From NCBI RefSeq assembly GCF_051958935.1, contig NZ_JBQCFP010000190.1, positions 15,576-79,575 of the forward strand: DNA of 64,000 nt, given 5' to 3'. The translations under genes were made by a program, and so were the position numbers. The notes under the pieces were generated by a model. It was not told the origin of the DNA. It saw only the letters and a program-made list of their open reading frames with translations, and made no database searches. The DNA is from Dokdonella_A sp051958935 (GTDB lineage Bacteria > Pseudomonadota > Gammaproteobacteria > Xanthomonadales > Rhodanobacteraceae). Every line of letters begins with the position of its first letter. The stretch's first letter is position 1. Below, one piece after another: positions 40,277 to 49,578 of this stretch.

Positions 40277-43255
40277 TCAGTCAGCGCGCAGGCGACTACC
40301 GGCAGGCGCAGCCGCATCGTCGACCAGTGGCCCCTCGTAGAGTACGACGAGTGGCAGTCGGAACGCTTCCAGCGCGAGGAGGTGGCCGCCCGAATCGGCG
40401 AGCCAGAGCCGGTCGGCGGTCGCGTCGAATTCCGCGGCCGTGAGATCGCCGAGGTCGCTGCGCACTGCCGCTTCGACGCGCAGGTGCAGCGCACCGTCGG
40501 CGCTGCGTGCAATCACGTAGCGCAGCACCGCACCGCGCCCTGCAGCGAATGCGCCGCCGTGGCCGTCACTCGTGAGCGTCCACAGGCGGTGGCCGAAATC
40601 GGGCAGCGCCAGCAGGCGGCGCGTGTCGGTATCCCACGCGTACAGCCGCGTCGGATCGGCGCCTTCGACGAGCACGATGCGGACCTTTTCGAGTTCGAGC
40701 AGGTGATAGCCGGCCTCGCTGTCGATCGCATGCGCACGCGCGGACCAGTCGCCGCCGTCGCCTCGCTCGAGTTCGACGAGGCGATGGTTCCAGGTGCCGA
40801 CCAGGCCGCGGCGCCTGTCACGTGCGATCCAGAACGCATGCAGGCGCAAGTCCGGCGTCGCCGTGAGCGCGCGCAGGTCCAGCGTCTCTTCCTCGTCGAG
40901 CGACGGCCAGCGCCAGCGCTTGAGCGTGCCGTCGGAGGAACTCGACCACAGCGACGGGCCGAGCAGGGCGATCTGGTTGACGAGGTAGTCGTGGCCGCGC
41001 GAGCGCCAGCGCACGTCCATCGCGGGCAGGTTCCAGATCGCCAACGTGCGGTCGTCGGATGCGCTCGCGAGGTGGTCCGCGTCACCCGCGAGCGCGGTGA
41101 CGCCGTCCGCGTGCAACGCGTGCGGGACGACCTTGCCTCCCTCGACCGCGTACACGACGCCGTCACTGGAACCGACGTATACGGCATGCCGCACGGCGTC
41201 CACGTGCACGGCCCAGCTCTCGGTCTTGCCGAGATCGACGCGCTGCGCGACCGGCAGCACGCCGTAGTCGAGCTGCGCCAGGCGGTGCGCGGCGCCGTCG
41301 AGCAACAGCACGCCGGCGCCGCCGGCCTGCAGCGCGGCAGGTGTGCTTGCCGGCGCGCCATGGATTTCTTCGAGGAAGGCACCGTCGCGCCACAGGCGCA
41401 CGCCTGCTTCGCCGGCGACGACCAGGGTCGGCGCGTCGGCCAGCCACGCCAATGACTGCGCGCCGCGCTGCACGGGCGAGGCGCGCATCGGTGCGCTTCC
41501 GTCGAGCGCGAAGACGTCGATCTCGGGCTCGCGCCCGGCGACCGCGAGTCGCGGCGGCGCGTCGAGCAGGGCGAGGTCCCGTACCGCGCCGAGATCGAGC
41601 GCGTGTTCGAGCACGACCGTGCCGTCGCTCGTGCGCAGCACGCGAACGCGCGCGCCCGTCGCATCCACGAGCGCGAGCCAGCGGCGCGACAGCGCGATCG
41701 CCGGCGCGCCGGCCGCATCGGCGACGCGCGCCGTGTGCTGCAACCGCTCGCCGTCTCGCCGCCACAGCACGAGGTCGCGGGCGGATGCCGCGACGACGGT
41801 ACGCGCATCCGGCGAGACGCGCACGATCGCGTCGCCCGCGAGCTCCTTCGGCAGGCGGGCGAGCAGGGTCGCCTGCGCGCTCACGGGATCGATCGCCTGC
41901 AGCGCATCCTCCGTCGCGACTGCGAGGAGTCCTTCTTCGAGCGCGCCGAGTAGGCGCTGTCCGTGCGGGAGCACGACGCGGCTCGCCTCGACGTCCGCGT
42001 GCAGGGGGCGCAGGTACCAGCCGTCGGCGGAGGCGAGCACCGCGACGTCGTCGCGGCGCGCGAGCACGCTGCGCGCATCGACCGGCACGCCGTAGCTCGC
42101 GCGCTCACGCAGCCATCCGCGCGCCGGCGACACGTCCGCCGGCGCCGCGACGGACGGCGCCGGCGCAGGCGATCGCCACGGCCCCACGGCGAGGGCCGAT
42201 GCGAGCACCGCCGCAGCGGCCACGCCGGACAGGAACCGCCACCGCGGACGCGGCGGCGCGCGCGCGATCGTCGCCGCGATCGCCCGCGCCGGCGCCGGCC
42301 GCGTCGCGACGTCGACGCGCGCATCGCGTTCGAGTGCGAGCAGGAACGCGCCGACATCGGCATGGCGCTGCGCCGGATCGACCGCGAGCGCGAGCGCCAG
42401 CGCCGCGGAGATCGCCGGCGGCGTGTCGCGGGGCAGCTCCGCGGTCATCGTCGCAGGCGCACGCGTGAGGCCATCGAGGCTGATCTCGCTGAAACTGCGG
42501 CCGCTGCGCAGCGGCGAGCCGCGCAGCATCTCGGCGACGATCAGCGCGAGCGCGTACTGGTCCGTCGCGAGCGTGACCGGATAGCCGTAGAACTGCTCCG
42601 GCGCGAAGTACTGCGGCGTGCCGATCACGTGCCCGACCTGGGTCAGGCGCGTCGCGGCGGCGTCGTCCTCGAGCACGCGTGCGATGCCGAAGTCGAGCAG
42701 CTTGACCTGCTCGTGGCCCGCGCCGTGCGCGAGGAACACATTGTCGGGCTTGAGGTCCCTGTGCACGATGTCGCGCGCATGCGCGTGGGCGAGCGCGGCA
42801 ACGATCCCGCGCACGATCGCCATCACGCGCGCGATCGGCAGCCCTTGCGGCGAACGCGCGATCTCGGCGGCGAGGCTCTCGCCTTCGAGGTATTCCATGA
42901 CGTAGTACGGCACGTCGCCAGGCGACACGTCGAAATCGTGCACCTCCACGATGCCCGGATGGCGCAGCCCCGCGAGCAGTCGCGCCTCGCGCAGGAAGCG
43001 CTCGCGGAACGCGGCGTCGCCGAGGCCGGGTTGCAGCAGCTTGACCGCGACCGGATGGCCGAGTGCGACGTGGCGGCCTCTCAGCACCACGCCCATGCCG
43101 CCTTCACCGATGAGTTCGACGAGTGCGTACTTGCCGAATGCCTGGCCGATGAAGGCACGCGCATCCGCGGGCGCCGGGCTGCCGCCGCAGCGCGAGCAGC
43201 GCGCGGCGCCGGCACCCATGGCGAGGCCGCAGCCGGTGCATATCCGGAAGTCCAT
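40277..43255 (-). CDS. Ser/Thr protein kinase with N-terminal zinc ribbon and periplasmic beta-propeller
   Basis: A 992-residue kinase. An N-terminal zinc ribbon C6-x2-C9 ... C20-x2-C23 is followed by a kinase domain at about 43-310 with GEGGMGVV (50-57), K72, HRDLKPDN (165-172) and DFG (188-190), all intact. One membrane helix lies at about 341-358. About 630 residues of beta-propeller-like repeats follow (DGTVVLEHALDLGAVRDLALLDAPPRLAV, DDRTLAIWNLP and others), outside the membrane if the topology follows the TPR kinase. A sensor of an envelope ligand signalling to cytoplasmic targets is likely; the ligand and substrates are unknown. Followed after 25 bases by the secreted SMI1-like gene. 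Confidence 0.92.
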   Translation of the reverse strand: MDFRICTGCGLAMGAGAARCSRCGGSPAPADARAFIGQAFGKYALVELIGEGGMGVVLRGRHVALGHPVAVKLLQPGLGDAAFRERFLREARLLAGLRHPGIVEVHDFDVSPGDVPYYVMEYLEGESLAAEIARSPQGLPIARVMAIVRGIVAALAHAHARDIVHRDLKPDNVFLAHGAGHEQVKLLDFGIARVLEDDAAATRLTQVGHVIGTPQYFAPEQFYGYPVTLATDQYALALIVAEMLRGSPLRSGRSFSEISLDGLTRAPATMTAELPRDTPPAISAALALALAVDPAQRHADVGAFLLALERDARVDVATRPAPARAIAATIARAPPRPRWRFLSGVAAAAVLASALAVGPWRSPAPAPSVAAPADVSPARGWLRERASYGVPVDARSVLARRDDVAVLASADGWYLRPLHADVEASRVVLPHGQRLLGALEEGLLAVATEDALQAIDPVSAQATLLARLPKELAGDAIVRVSPDARTVVAASARDLVLWRRDGERLQHTARVADAAGAPAIALSRRWLALVDATGARVRVLRTSDGTVVLEHALDLGAVRDLALLDAPPRLAVAGREPEIDVFALDGSAPMRASPVQRGAQSLAWLADAPTLVVAGEAGVRLWRDGAFLEEIHGAPASTPAALQAGGAGVLLLDGAAHRLAQLDYGVLPVAQRVDLGKTESWAVHVDAVRHAVYVGSSDGVVYAVEGGKVVPHALHADGVTALAGDADHLASASDDRTLAIWNLPAMDVRWRSRGHDYLVNQIALLGPSLWSSSSDGTLKRWRWPSLDEEETLDLRALTATPDLRLHAFWIARDRRRGLVGTWNHRLVELERGDGGDWSARAHAIDSEAGYHLLELEKVRIVLVEGADPTRLYAWDTDTRRLLALPDFGHRLWTLTSDGHGGAFAAGRGAVLRYVIARSADGALHLRVEAAVRSDLGDLTAAEFDATADRLWLADSGGHLLALEAFRLPLVVLYEGPLVDDAAAPAGSRLRAD

Positions 43256-43329
43256 CGCTCGACCGCCCCCTCAGCGATGGCGCATGGTGCTGGCTTCGCG
43301 CGGCGCGCGTCAATGCGCGCGCGTGGGCG

Positions 43330-43770
43330 TCAGCGGTCGTTCCAGCCGAGCTTGTCGATCTGGCACTGCTGCATGACCGCGGTGCGCGCCGCCGGGTCGG
43401 TCGGCGCGTTGAACGGGAAGATGAGCCAGCTGAACACGCGGTCGCGACCCGCATTCGTCACGGTCGGCTCGAAGCGCATGTTGGTCGCCATGCTCGTCGC
43501 GACCTTGGCGAGATCGCCCGCGGGCACGACGCGCTGCACCTTGATCGTGCTCGTGCGGCCGTCCTTCTCGACCACGAACGACACCGCGGCGCAGCCGGGC
43601 GAGCTGATGTTGCGCGCCATGATCGGCACGTCCGCCTCGACCGACGCGTTCACCAGCGCCCAGTAGCCCGCCAGCTTGTCCGGCACGACCACGCGCGGCG
43701 GTGCATCCGATTGCGCGAAGACGGTGGCGCTGAACAGCGCGAGGGCGGCGAACGGAACGGCACGCAGCAT
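43330..43770 (-). CDS. secreted TonB-C-like domain protein
   Basis: A 146-residue exported protein. Signal peptide MLRAVPFAALALFSATVFAQ. The mature part (YWALVNASVEADVPIMARN then GCAAVSFVVEKDGRTSTIKVQRVVPAGDLAKVATSMATNMRFEP) has the strand-helix-strand pattern of the TonB C-terminal domain (energy transducer TonB family), without the Pro-rich linker or membrane anchor. Two Cys (PGCAA and QQCQIDK) may pair. The same strand as the propeller kinase, 74 bases upstream of it, possibly one transcript. Function uncertain. Confidence 0.6.
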   Translation of the reverse strand: MLRAVPFAALALFSATVFAQSDAPPRVVVPDKLAGYWALVNASVEADVPIMARNISSPGCAAVSFVVEKDGRTSTIKVQRVVPAGDLAKVATSMATNMRFEPTVTNAGRDRVFSWLIFPFNAPTDPAARTAVMQQCQIDKLGWNDR

Positions 43771-44101
43771 GACGCAACCTCCTGTGCGATCGATGATGCA
43801 GTTTACGCCGATCGGGGCGAGGGCTGGGCTGAACGCATCGCGCTTAGCGGCGCTCCCGCGGAGGAGCGGGCGGCTGCGGGAGCAACGGTCGCCTATGTCG
43901 TCCCTATGCCGGAGCGGCTTCGGCTGCGATGCCCTCTCCCTCGCTGGATGAAACGCGCCATCGCGAGGAGACCCGCTTGGGGCGACGCTGCATGGCGATG
44001 CGCCGGGGCGCGGCGGTCACGCGCCGGGTGCGCTCCCGCAGCCGTCGCCTCCTTGGCCGAAGCCGCGATGCTCTTCGGCCTCGGCGCTCAATCCCCCAAA
44101 C
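43771..44101. repeat. REP-rich intergenic region (331 bases, no gene)
   Basis: Holds several family-B REP fragments: ATCGCGCTTAGCGGCGCTCC (from 43837), the inverted GGAGCGGCTTCGGCTGCGAT (43911-43930), and a third GCTCCCGCAGCCGTCGCCTC (from 44033) facing GCCGAAGCCGCGATGCTCTT. Their mutual inversions could fold as a cluster. No credible ORF; the pyk transcript ends and the TonB-like gene begins on the minus strand here. Confidence 0.55.
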
Positions 44102-45568
44102 CTACAAATCACTCAATCCCTCCGCCACCCCATCCGCCCCCACCATGAGCAGCTTCAGCGTATTCGTGCCGCCGCCCTGCCCCGTGTGGTCGCCGTTGGT
44201 GATCAGTACGCGATCGCCGACCGTCAGGTGGCCGAGGCGGTACAGGTGCTGGATCGCGTCGCGCGATGCCTGGGTCGGGCCGACGCCATGCGCGTCGAAC
44301 TCGACCGGATTGACGTCGCGGTAGAGCAGCATGCGCCGGCGCGCGGCGGCGTTGCGCGAGAGCGCGTAGATCGGCACCGTCGAGCGGTAGCGCGACAGCC
44401 ACTGCGCGGTCGCGCCGCTCTCGGTCAGCGCGATGATCGCGCGCACGCCGACCTGGCTGGCGAGGAACATCGCGCCGAGCGCGATCGCCTGGTCCGTGCG
44501 ATCGAGCCGGTGCGCGCCGGGGCTGAGGTCCTCGGTCGGTTCGAATTGGCGCTCGGCGCCGAGGCACACGCGGCGCATCGCCGCGACCGCCTTGTCCGGA
44601 TGCCGGCCGGCCGCGGTTTCCTGCGACAGCATCACCGCATCGGTGCCGTCGATGACCGCATTGGCGACGTCGAGCACTTCGGCGCGCGTCGGGATCGGCG
44701 ATTCGACCATCGACTGCATCATCTGCGTCGCGGTGATGACGACGCGCGAGCGCGTGAGCGCCTCGCGGATGATCTTCTTCTGCAGGCCCGGCAGTTCGGC
44801 GTCGCCGATCTCGACGCCGAGGTCGCCGCGCGCGACCATCACCGCATCGGACGCATCGACGATCTCGGCGAGGTTTTCGATCGCCTCGGCGCGTTCGATC
44901 TTGGCGACGAGCGCGGCGCTGCCGCCGGCCTCGTTCAGCAGGCGCCGCGCCTGCTCGATGTCGTCGGCGACCTTGACGAAGGAGACCGCGAGGAAGTCGG
45001 CACCGAGTTCCGCGGCGAGGCGGATGTCGGCGCGGTCCTTGTCCGACAGCGCGGCGACGGTGAGGCCGCCGCCGAGGCGATTGATGCCCTTGCGATCGGA
45101 CAGGCGGCCACCGGCGAGCACGCTGCAGCGGATCGTGCGGTCGCCGACATCGAGCACTTCCAGCGAGATGAGGCCGTCGTCGAGCAGCAGCACGTCGGCC
45201 GGCTTCACGTCGCGCCAGAGGTCGTGGTAGCTGACGCCGACGCGCGTCGCGTCGCCGGCCGGCGCGTCGGCGCGACAGTCGAGCGTGAACAGCTGCCCTG
45301 GTGCGAGTTCGACCGGGCCGGCGGCGAACCGCTCGATGCGGATCTTCGGCCCCTGCAGGTCGGCGAGCACGCCGACTTCGACGCCGAGTTCCGCCGCCGC
45401 CACGCGCACCGCGGCGGCGCGCTGCGCATGGTCGGTCGCACTGCCGTGCGAGAGGTTGAGGCGCACGACGTTGACGCCTTCGGCGATCAACTTCTTGAGC
45501 GCGCCCGGCGCGTCGGTCGCCGGCCCGAGCGTGGCGATGATCTTGGTGCGGCGGAGCTGCTCTGCCAT
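44102..45568 (-). CDS. pyk: pyruvate kinase
   Basis: A 488-residue enzyme transferring phosphate from phosphoenolpyruvate to ADP. RTKIIATLGPATDAP at the N-terminus, VNVVRLNLSHGS with the catalytic Arg, VAKIERAEAIENL with the catalytic Lys, DAVMVARGDLGVEIG with the metal ligands, and ITATQMMQSMVESPIPTRAEVLDVANAVIDGTDAVMLSQETAAG (quoted in part) are intact. A C-terminal effector domain is present (GHLTVGDRVLITNGDH). E. coli PykA/F 470-480. The HAD phosphatase follows upstream of it on the same strand, 85 bases away. Symbol pyk used without choosing the isozyme. Confidence 0.96.
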   Translation of the reverse strand: MAEQLRRTKIIATLGPATDAPGALKKLIAEGVNVVRLNLSHGSATDHAQRAAAVRVAAAELGVEVGVLADLQGPKIRIERFAAGPVELAPGQLFTLDCRADAPAGDATRVGVSYHDLWRDVKPADVLLLDDGLISLEVLDVGDRTIRCSVLAGGRLSDRKGINRLGGGLTVAALSDKDRADIRLAAELGADFLAVSFVKVADDIEQARRLLNEAGGSAALVAKIERAEAIENLAEIVDASDAVMVARGDLGVEIGDAELPGLQKKIIREALTRSRVVITATQMMQSMVESPIPTRAEVLDVANAVIDGTDAVMLSQETAAGRHPDKAVAAMRRVCLGAERQFEPTEDLSPGAHRLDRTDQAIALGAMFLASQVGVRAIIALTESGATAQWLSRYRSTVPIYALSRNAAARRRMLLYRDVNPVEFDAHGVGPTQASRDAIQHLYRLGHLTVGDRVLITNGDHTGQGGGTNTLKLLMVGADGVAEGLSDL

Positions 45569-45653
45569 CGCGTCGTTCCCTTCGAAGACGAGCCCGTTAC
45601 GCTAGCAGCGTCGCCGCGGCGGCGTCCATCGCGGCACGCGGCCGACGCATCGC

Positions 45654-46301
45654 TCAGGCGCGATGCGCGAGCAGGCCGGGCAGTTGCGCGGGCTCGTCGG
45701 CGATCGCGTCGGCGCCGGCGCCGCGCAGTTCGTCGACGCTGCCGAAACCCCAGGCGACGCCGATCGCGCGCACCGCGTTCGCACGCGCGCCGTCGATGTC
45801 GAAATGGCGGTCGCCGATCATCGCGGCTGCACCCGGTGCGACGTCGAAATCGGCGATCGCGCGCGCGATCATCGCCGTCTTCTCGCTGTCGCGGCTGCCC
45901 GGCGAGGCGGCATACACGCGCGTGAAGTGCGCGCCGAACGGCAGGCTGCGCACGATCTTCTCGGCATAGAGATCCACCTTGCTCGTCACCACCGCGAGCG
46001 CCACGCCGCGCGCGGCGAGCGCTTCGATCGCGCCGCCGATGCCGTCGTAGACGCGATGCTCGCGCCAGCCGACCTCGCTGAAACGCTCGCGATAATGGTC
46101 GACCGCGCGTTCGACCGCGATGGGGTCGTCACCCAGCGCCAGCGGAAAGGTCGCGCGCAGCGGCGGACCGATCCAGCCGCGCAGGGTCTCGCGCGGCGGG
46201 CTCGTCGCGCCGAGGCGGCCGAGCGCGTATTCGATCGAATGGACGATGCCCGCTTCGGAATCGATGAGCGTACCGTCCAGATCGAACAGCGCGAGCCTCA
46301 T
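45654..46301 (-). CDS. HAD-superfamily phosphatase (phosphoglycolate phosphatase-like)
   Basis: A 215-residue HAD hydrolase, subfamily IA. DLDGTLIDS with nucleophile D7 and acid D9, motif II VVTSK, motif III near SEKTAMI, and motif IV GDRHFDIDGARAN. The alpha-helical cap at about 20-80 and the family pattern GWREHRVYDGI fit phosphoglycolate phosphatases/PpaX. The ATG overlaps the metzincin stop by 4 bases (ATGA), so a secreted protease and a cytoplasmic phosphatase are translationally coupled. It is followed by pyk. Real substrate unknown; phosphoglycolate is plausible near a glycolytic neighbourhood. Confidence 0.9.
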   Translation of the reverse strand: MRLALFDLDGTLIDSEAGIVHSIEYALGRLGATSPPRETLRGWIGPPLRATFPLALGDDPIAVERAVDHYRERFSEVGWREHRVYDGIGGAIEALAARGVALAVVTSKVDLYAEKIVRSLPFGAHFTRVYAASPGSRDSEKTAMIARAIADFDVAPGAAAMIGDRHFDIDGARANAVRAIGVAWGFGSVDELRGAGADAIADEPAQLPGLLAHRA

Positions 46302-47689
46302 CCGTCGAAGCCGTTCTTGAAGATGAGATCGGACACCATGCCGCGCTGCAGGTTGAGCACGAAGCCCTCGGCGCTCGCCGCCGCGACGCTCACGGTGAAC
46401 GCGTTGCCCGGCGCGGTCCAGCTCTCGCCGACCTTGAACATCGAGCCTTCGTTGTTGGCGACGTTGGCGGGCGGCACGCTCGCATCGACGCTCCAGGCGG
46501 GCTCGTTACGCGTGGTGTCGACCTCGTGGATGATGACCGCGTCGCCGGCGAGGTTCGCCTCGTAGTAGCCGCTGCGCTTGCGCGCCTCGATCACGTAGTA
46601 ATGCGACGCCGGCGCCGGAGCGGACAGGGTGACGACGACCATCTGCACGTGGGTCGAGCCGCGCAGGCTCGCGCGATCGAGCACGATGCCGTTGTAGGTG
46701 CCGTTGGACGAGACGGTGAGCTTGCGCGCGGCGTCGATCCAGCCGAGGTGGTCGCGCGACCAGATGCCGATGTGCTTGGGCTGCGCGCCGTAGGTCGCAT
46801 CGTGTCCGGCGTTGTCCCAGGCGTCGCTCATGACGTCCCACGGATTGTCGTACGGGTCGCCGTCGCCATCGGAGTTGTTGGCGTGCGGCAGGCCGAAGCC
46901 GTGACCCATCTCGTGCGCGAGCGGCGCCTCGTTCGCATAGCCCCAGGGCGGCTCCCACGTGACGTACCAGACCTTGCTGACGCCATCGAGCGTCGCATAG
47001 CGACTGCCGCCCCAGGCGTAGCCGTCGAGTTCGTCGTTGTAGAACGTGTTGACGCCGACGAAGCCCGCGAAGTTCACGGTGGCGTCCGCGACGCCGGTGC
47101 AATCGTTGAACAGCTGGCCGAGGTTGGCCGAGCCGTTCGCGGGCACGTAGTACGCGCGCGGGTGCGGCAGGGTGAACCAGCCGTAGGCGACGCTGCCCGC
47201 GACGTCGACCTTGTCGTAGGAAACCTCCCGCCAGTAGTGGTCGAGCCGCCCGGTCTGGTTCGACAGCATCGTGGAGAAGTACGGCACGTCGTGCGGTTGT
47301 GCGGCGACGTCACTGAACCGGCACGCGAGCGTGACCCACGGCTGGCTGCCGGCCACGCGCGGCATCGCCGGTGCGGCGATCGACGCGTCCGCAGGGACGA
47401 TCGCGTCGGCGAGCACGCGGCCGCCCGGCCACGGACCTGGCTGCGCGGCGAGCGCGATCTCGCGCCCCGCGAGTGCGTGGAGGTCACCCGCCGCGCGCAG
47501 CGCGCTGTCCGCATCGAGCGGATGGCGCGTTCCGTCGCGCTCGACGAGCTCTGCCTGGAACAGGCTCGCCGCGGTCGAACCCGGATCGGGATCGCCCCAG
47601 CGCAGCTCAAGCGTGCCCTGCAACAGGTCGTGCGCGGCAAGCGGCGTCGCGCCGCCGAGCGCGAGGCCCGCGATCAGCATTCGTTTCAT
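46298..47689 (-). CDS. secreted M6-like metzincin protease with IFKNGFD tail
   Basis: A 463-residue exported metalloprotease. Signal peptide MKRMLIAGLALGGATPLAAH. The zinc site is H259-E260-x2-H263-x2-G-x2-H269 (AHEMGHGFGLPHA), the metzincin pattern. WDVMSDAWDN provides the Met-turn after NNSDGDGDPYDNPWDV, which resembles M6/immune-inhibitor proteases. C-terminal beta-rich domains run to the tail SDLIFKNGFDG, shared with two other secreted proteins here. The start at 47689 is chosen for the signal peptide. The stop overlaps the HAD phosphatase start (ATGA). It sits between pgk and pyk, an odd place for a protease. Substrate unknown. Confidence 0.87.
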   Translation of the reverse strand: MKRMLIAGLALGGATPLAAHDLLQGTLELRWGDPDPGSTAASLFQAELVERDGTRHPLDADSALRAAGDLHALAGREIALAAQPGPWPGGRVLADAIVPADASIAAPAMPRVAGSQPWVTLACRFSDVAAQPHDVPYFSTMLSNQTGRLDHYWREVSYDKVDVAGSVAYGWFTLPHPRAYYVPANGSANLGQLFNDCTGVADATVNFAGFVGVNTFYNDELDGYAWGGSRYATLDGVSKVWYVTWEPPWGYANEAPLAHEMGHGFGLPHANNSDGDGDPYDNPWDVMSDAWDNAGHDATYGAQPKHIGIWSRDHLGWIDAARKLTVSSNGTYNGIVLDRASLRGSTHVQMVVVTLSAPAPASHYYVIEARKRSGYYEANLAGDAVIIHEVDTTRNEPAWSVDASVPPANVANNEGSMFKVGESWTAPGNAFTVSVAAASAEGFVLNLQRGMVSDLIFKNGFDG

Positions 47690-47766
47690 GGCGTGGTTCT
47701 GGCGGAAGCGGACGCGCAGCCTAGCAGGCCCTGCGCCGGCCGCTTGCGACCGCGCGCACATCCTCG

Positions 47767-48939
47767 TCAGCCGCGCGCCTTCAGTGCCGCGACCGCGGGC
47801 AACTCCTGGCCCTCGAGGAACTCGAGGAACGCGCCGCCGCCGGTCGAGATGTACGACACGCGATCGGACACGCCGTATTTTTCGATCGCCGCGAGCGTGT
47901 CGCCGCCGCCCGCGATCGAGAACGCATCGGATGCCGCGATCGCGCGGGCAAGCGTCTCGGTGCCCTTGCCGAACGCGTCGAACTCGAATACGCCGACCGG
48001 GCCATTCCAGACGACCGTGCCCGCCTTCGCGATGAGCTCGGCGTAGCGCTTCGCGGTGGCCGGGCCGATGTCGAGGATCATGTCGCCTTCGGCGACCTCC
48101 TCGACCTTCTTCACCGTCGCCGGCGCGTCGGCCTTGAACTCGGGAGCGACCACGACATCGGTCGGCACCGGCACCTCGGCGCCGCGCGCCTTCGCCGCCG
48201 CGATGATCTTCTGCGCGGTGCCGACGAGGTCGGGCTCGACCAGAGACTTGCCGACCGGATGCCCCTCGGCCGCGATGAACGTGTTGGCGATGCCGCCACC
48301 GACGATGAGCTGGTCGACCTTGCCGACGAGCGTCTCGAGCAGCGTGAGCTTGGTCGACACCTTCGAACCCGCGACGATCGCAAGCAGCGGCCGCGCCGGG
48401 TGCTCGAGTGCCTTGGCCAGCGCGTCGAGCTCGGCCATCAGCAGCGGGCCACCGGCAGCGACCTTGGCGAAGCGGATCGCGCCGTGCGTCGACGCCTGCG
48501 CGCGATGCGCGGTGCCGAATGCGTCCATCACGTAGACGTCGCAGAGCGCGGCGTACTTCTTCGACAGCGCCTCGTCGTCCTTGCCTTCGCCGACGTTCAT
48601 GCGGCAGTTCTCCAGCAGCACGAGCTGGCCAGGCGCGACTTCGACGCCGTCGAGCCAGTCGCGCACGAGGGGGACCTCACGACCGAGCAACTCACCGAGG
48701 CGCCGCGCCACCGGCGCGAGCGAATCCTCCGCGCTCCACTGCCCTTCCTTCGGGCGGCCGAGGTGCGACATGACCATCACCGCGGCGCCCTTGTCGAGCG
48801 CGAGCTTCATGGTCGGCAACGCGGCGAGGATGCGCGTCTCCGAGGTGATGCGGCCGGCGTCGATCGGCACGTTGAGATCCTCGCGGATCAGCACGCGCTT
48901 GCCGGCAAGGTCGAGATCGCTCATGCGCACGACGGACAT
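47767..48939 (-). CDS. pgk: phosphoglycerate kinase
   Basis: A 390-residue monomeric enzyme converting 1,3-bisphosphoglycerate and ADP to 3-phosphoglycerate and ATP. RVLIREDLNVPID with the substrate-binding Asp/Asn, VMVMSHLGRPKEG, ENCRMNVGEGKDDE (the usual RF is CRM here), AIVAGSKVSTKLTLLETL, WNGPVGVFE and the Gly-rich ISTGGGAFLEFLEGQELP are all present. Shine-Dalgarno AGGAG 8 bases before the ATG. It is followed 77 bases later by the metzincin gene on the same strand, so the protease-HAD pair may ride on the pgk transcript. The upstream 218 bases to the DUF1272 gene hold only G+C-rich spacer. Confidence 0.97.
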   Translation of the reverse strand: MSVVRMSDLDLAGKRVLIREDLNVPIDAGRITSETRILAALPTMKLALDKGAAVMVMSHLGRPKEGQWSAEDSLAPVARRLGELLGREVPLVRDWLDGVEVAPGQLVLLENCRMNVGEGKDDEALSKKYAALCDVYVMDAFGTAHRAQASTHGAIRFAKVAAGGPLLMAELDALAKALEHPARPLLAIVAGSKVSTKLTLLETLVGKVDQLIVGGGIANTFIAAEGHPVGKSLVEPDLVGTAQKIIAAAKARGAEVPVPTDVVVAPEFKADAPATVKKVEEVAEGDMILDIGPATAKRYAELIAKAGTVVWNGPVGVFEFDAFGKGTETLARAIAASDAFSIAGGGDTLAAIEKYGVSDRVSYISTGGGAFLEFLEGQELPAVAALKARG

Positions 48940-49157
48940 CGGGAACTCCTCGGATTTCGGGTCGGGGAAACCCGTCATTACAGCGGCGAACCGTGGCGGG
49001 TGCAAATGAGCGCGGCGGCGCGTGGTGAGGGCTGGAGGGGGCGCAGGGCGGGTCAAGCCGCGCAGCGGCGGCCTGCCTTCACGACTCCGCGTCGTCGCAC
49101 GGCGACGCCGGGCCTTCGGCCTTGAGCCGCCCTACCTCTCCACCCGCTCCGCGCGTG

Positions 49158-49400
49158 TCACTGCGGCGTACGGCAGACAAGCGCGCGCCGCGCGGTCGAG
49201 GCCGGGTATTTCGCGAGCATCGCTGCCGGCCGCTGCGGCCGGCGCTCGAGCCCGCCGCCGCAATTCGGGCAGGCGTGATCCAGCCGCTGCGCGACGCACG
49301 CCGCGCAGAACGTGCATTCGAACGAGCAGATCATCGCGTCGTCGGCATCGGGCGCGAGCTCCTTGCCGCAGCATTCGCAATGGGAGCGCAGCTCGAGCAT
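49158..49400 (-). CDS. DUF1272 Cys-rich zinc-binding protein
   Basis: An 80-residue protein of the DUF1272 family. Cys at 8, 10, 11, 25, 29, 32, 35, 44 and 47 (CECCGKEL, CSFECTFCAAC, CPNCGGGLERRP) make one or two zinc-knuckle sites. The whole domain is present and intact. Members are small, cytoplasmic and of unknown role, perhaps redox or metal-linked. ATG at 49400; an in-frame extension to 49505 is unlikely. Divergent from osmC, which starts 178 bases away; the intergenic region could hold both promoters. Confidence 0.85.
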   Translation of the reverse strand: MLELRSHCECCGKELAPDADDAMICSFECTFCAACVAQRLDHACPNCGGGLERRPQRPAAMLAKYPASTARRALVCRTPQ

Positions 49401-49578
49401 GGCGCACCTCGCGGAGTAACGGGGCCCCATTGTGCGCGCCTGCACGCTGCACGGCGATGACCGCTGCGCGGCGTTCACGCGGAGCCATTGCGCGGCCCTG
49501 CCCACTACGCGTGAAGTGGCCCGTGTCGGCTGTCGTGCGCGGCGCTAGCATGCGCTCCCCCGCCAGAACGGAGCACGC

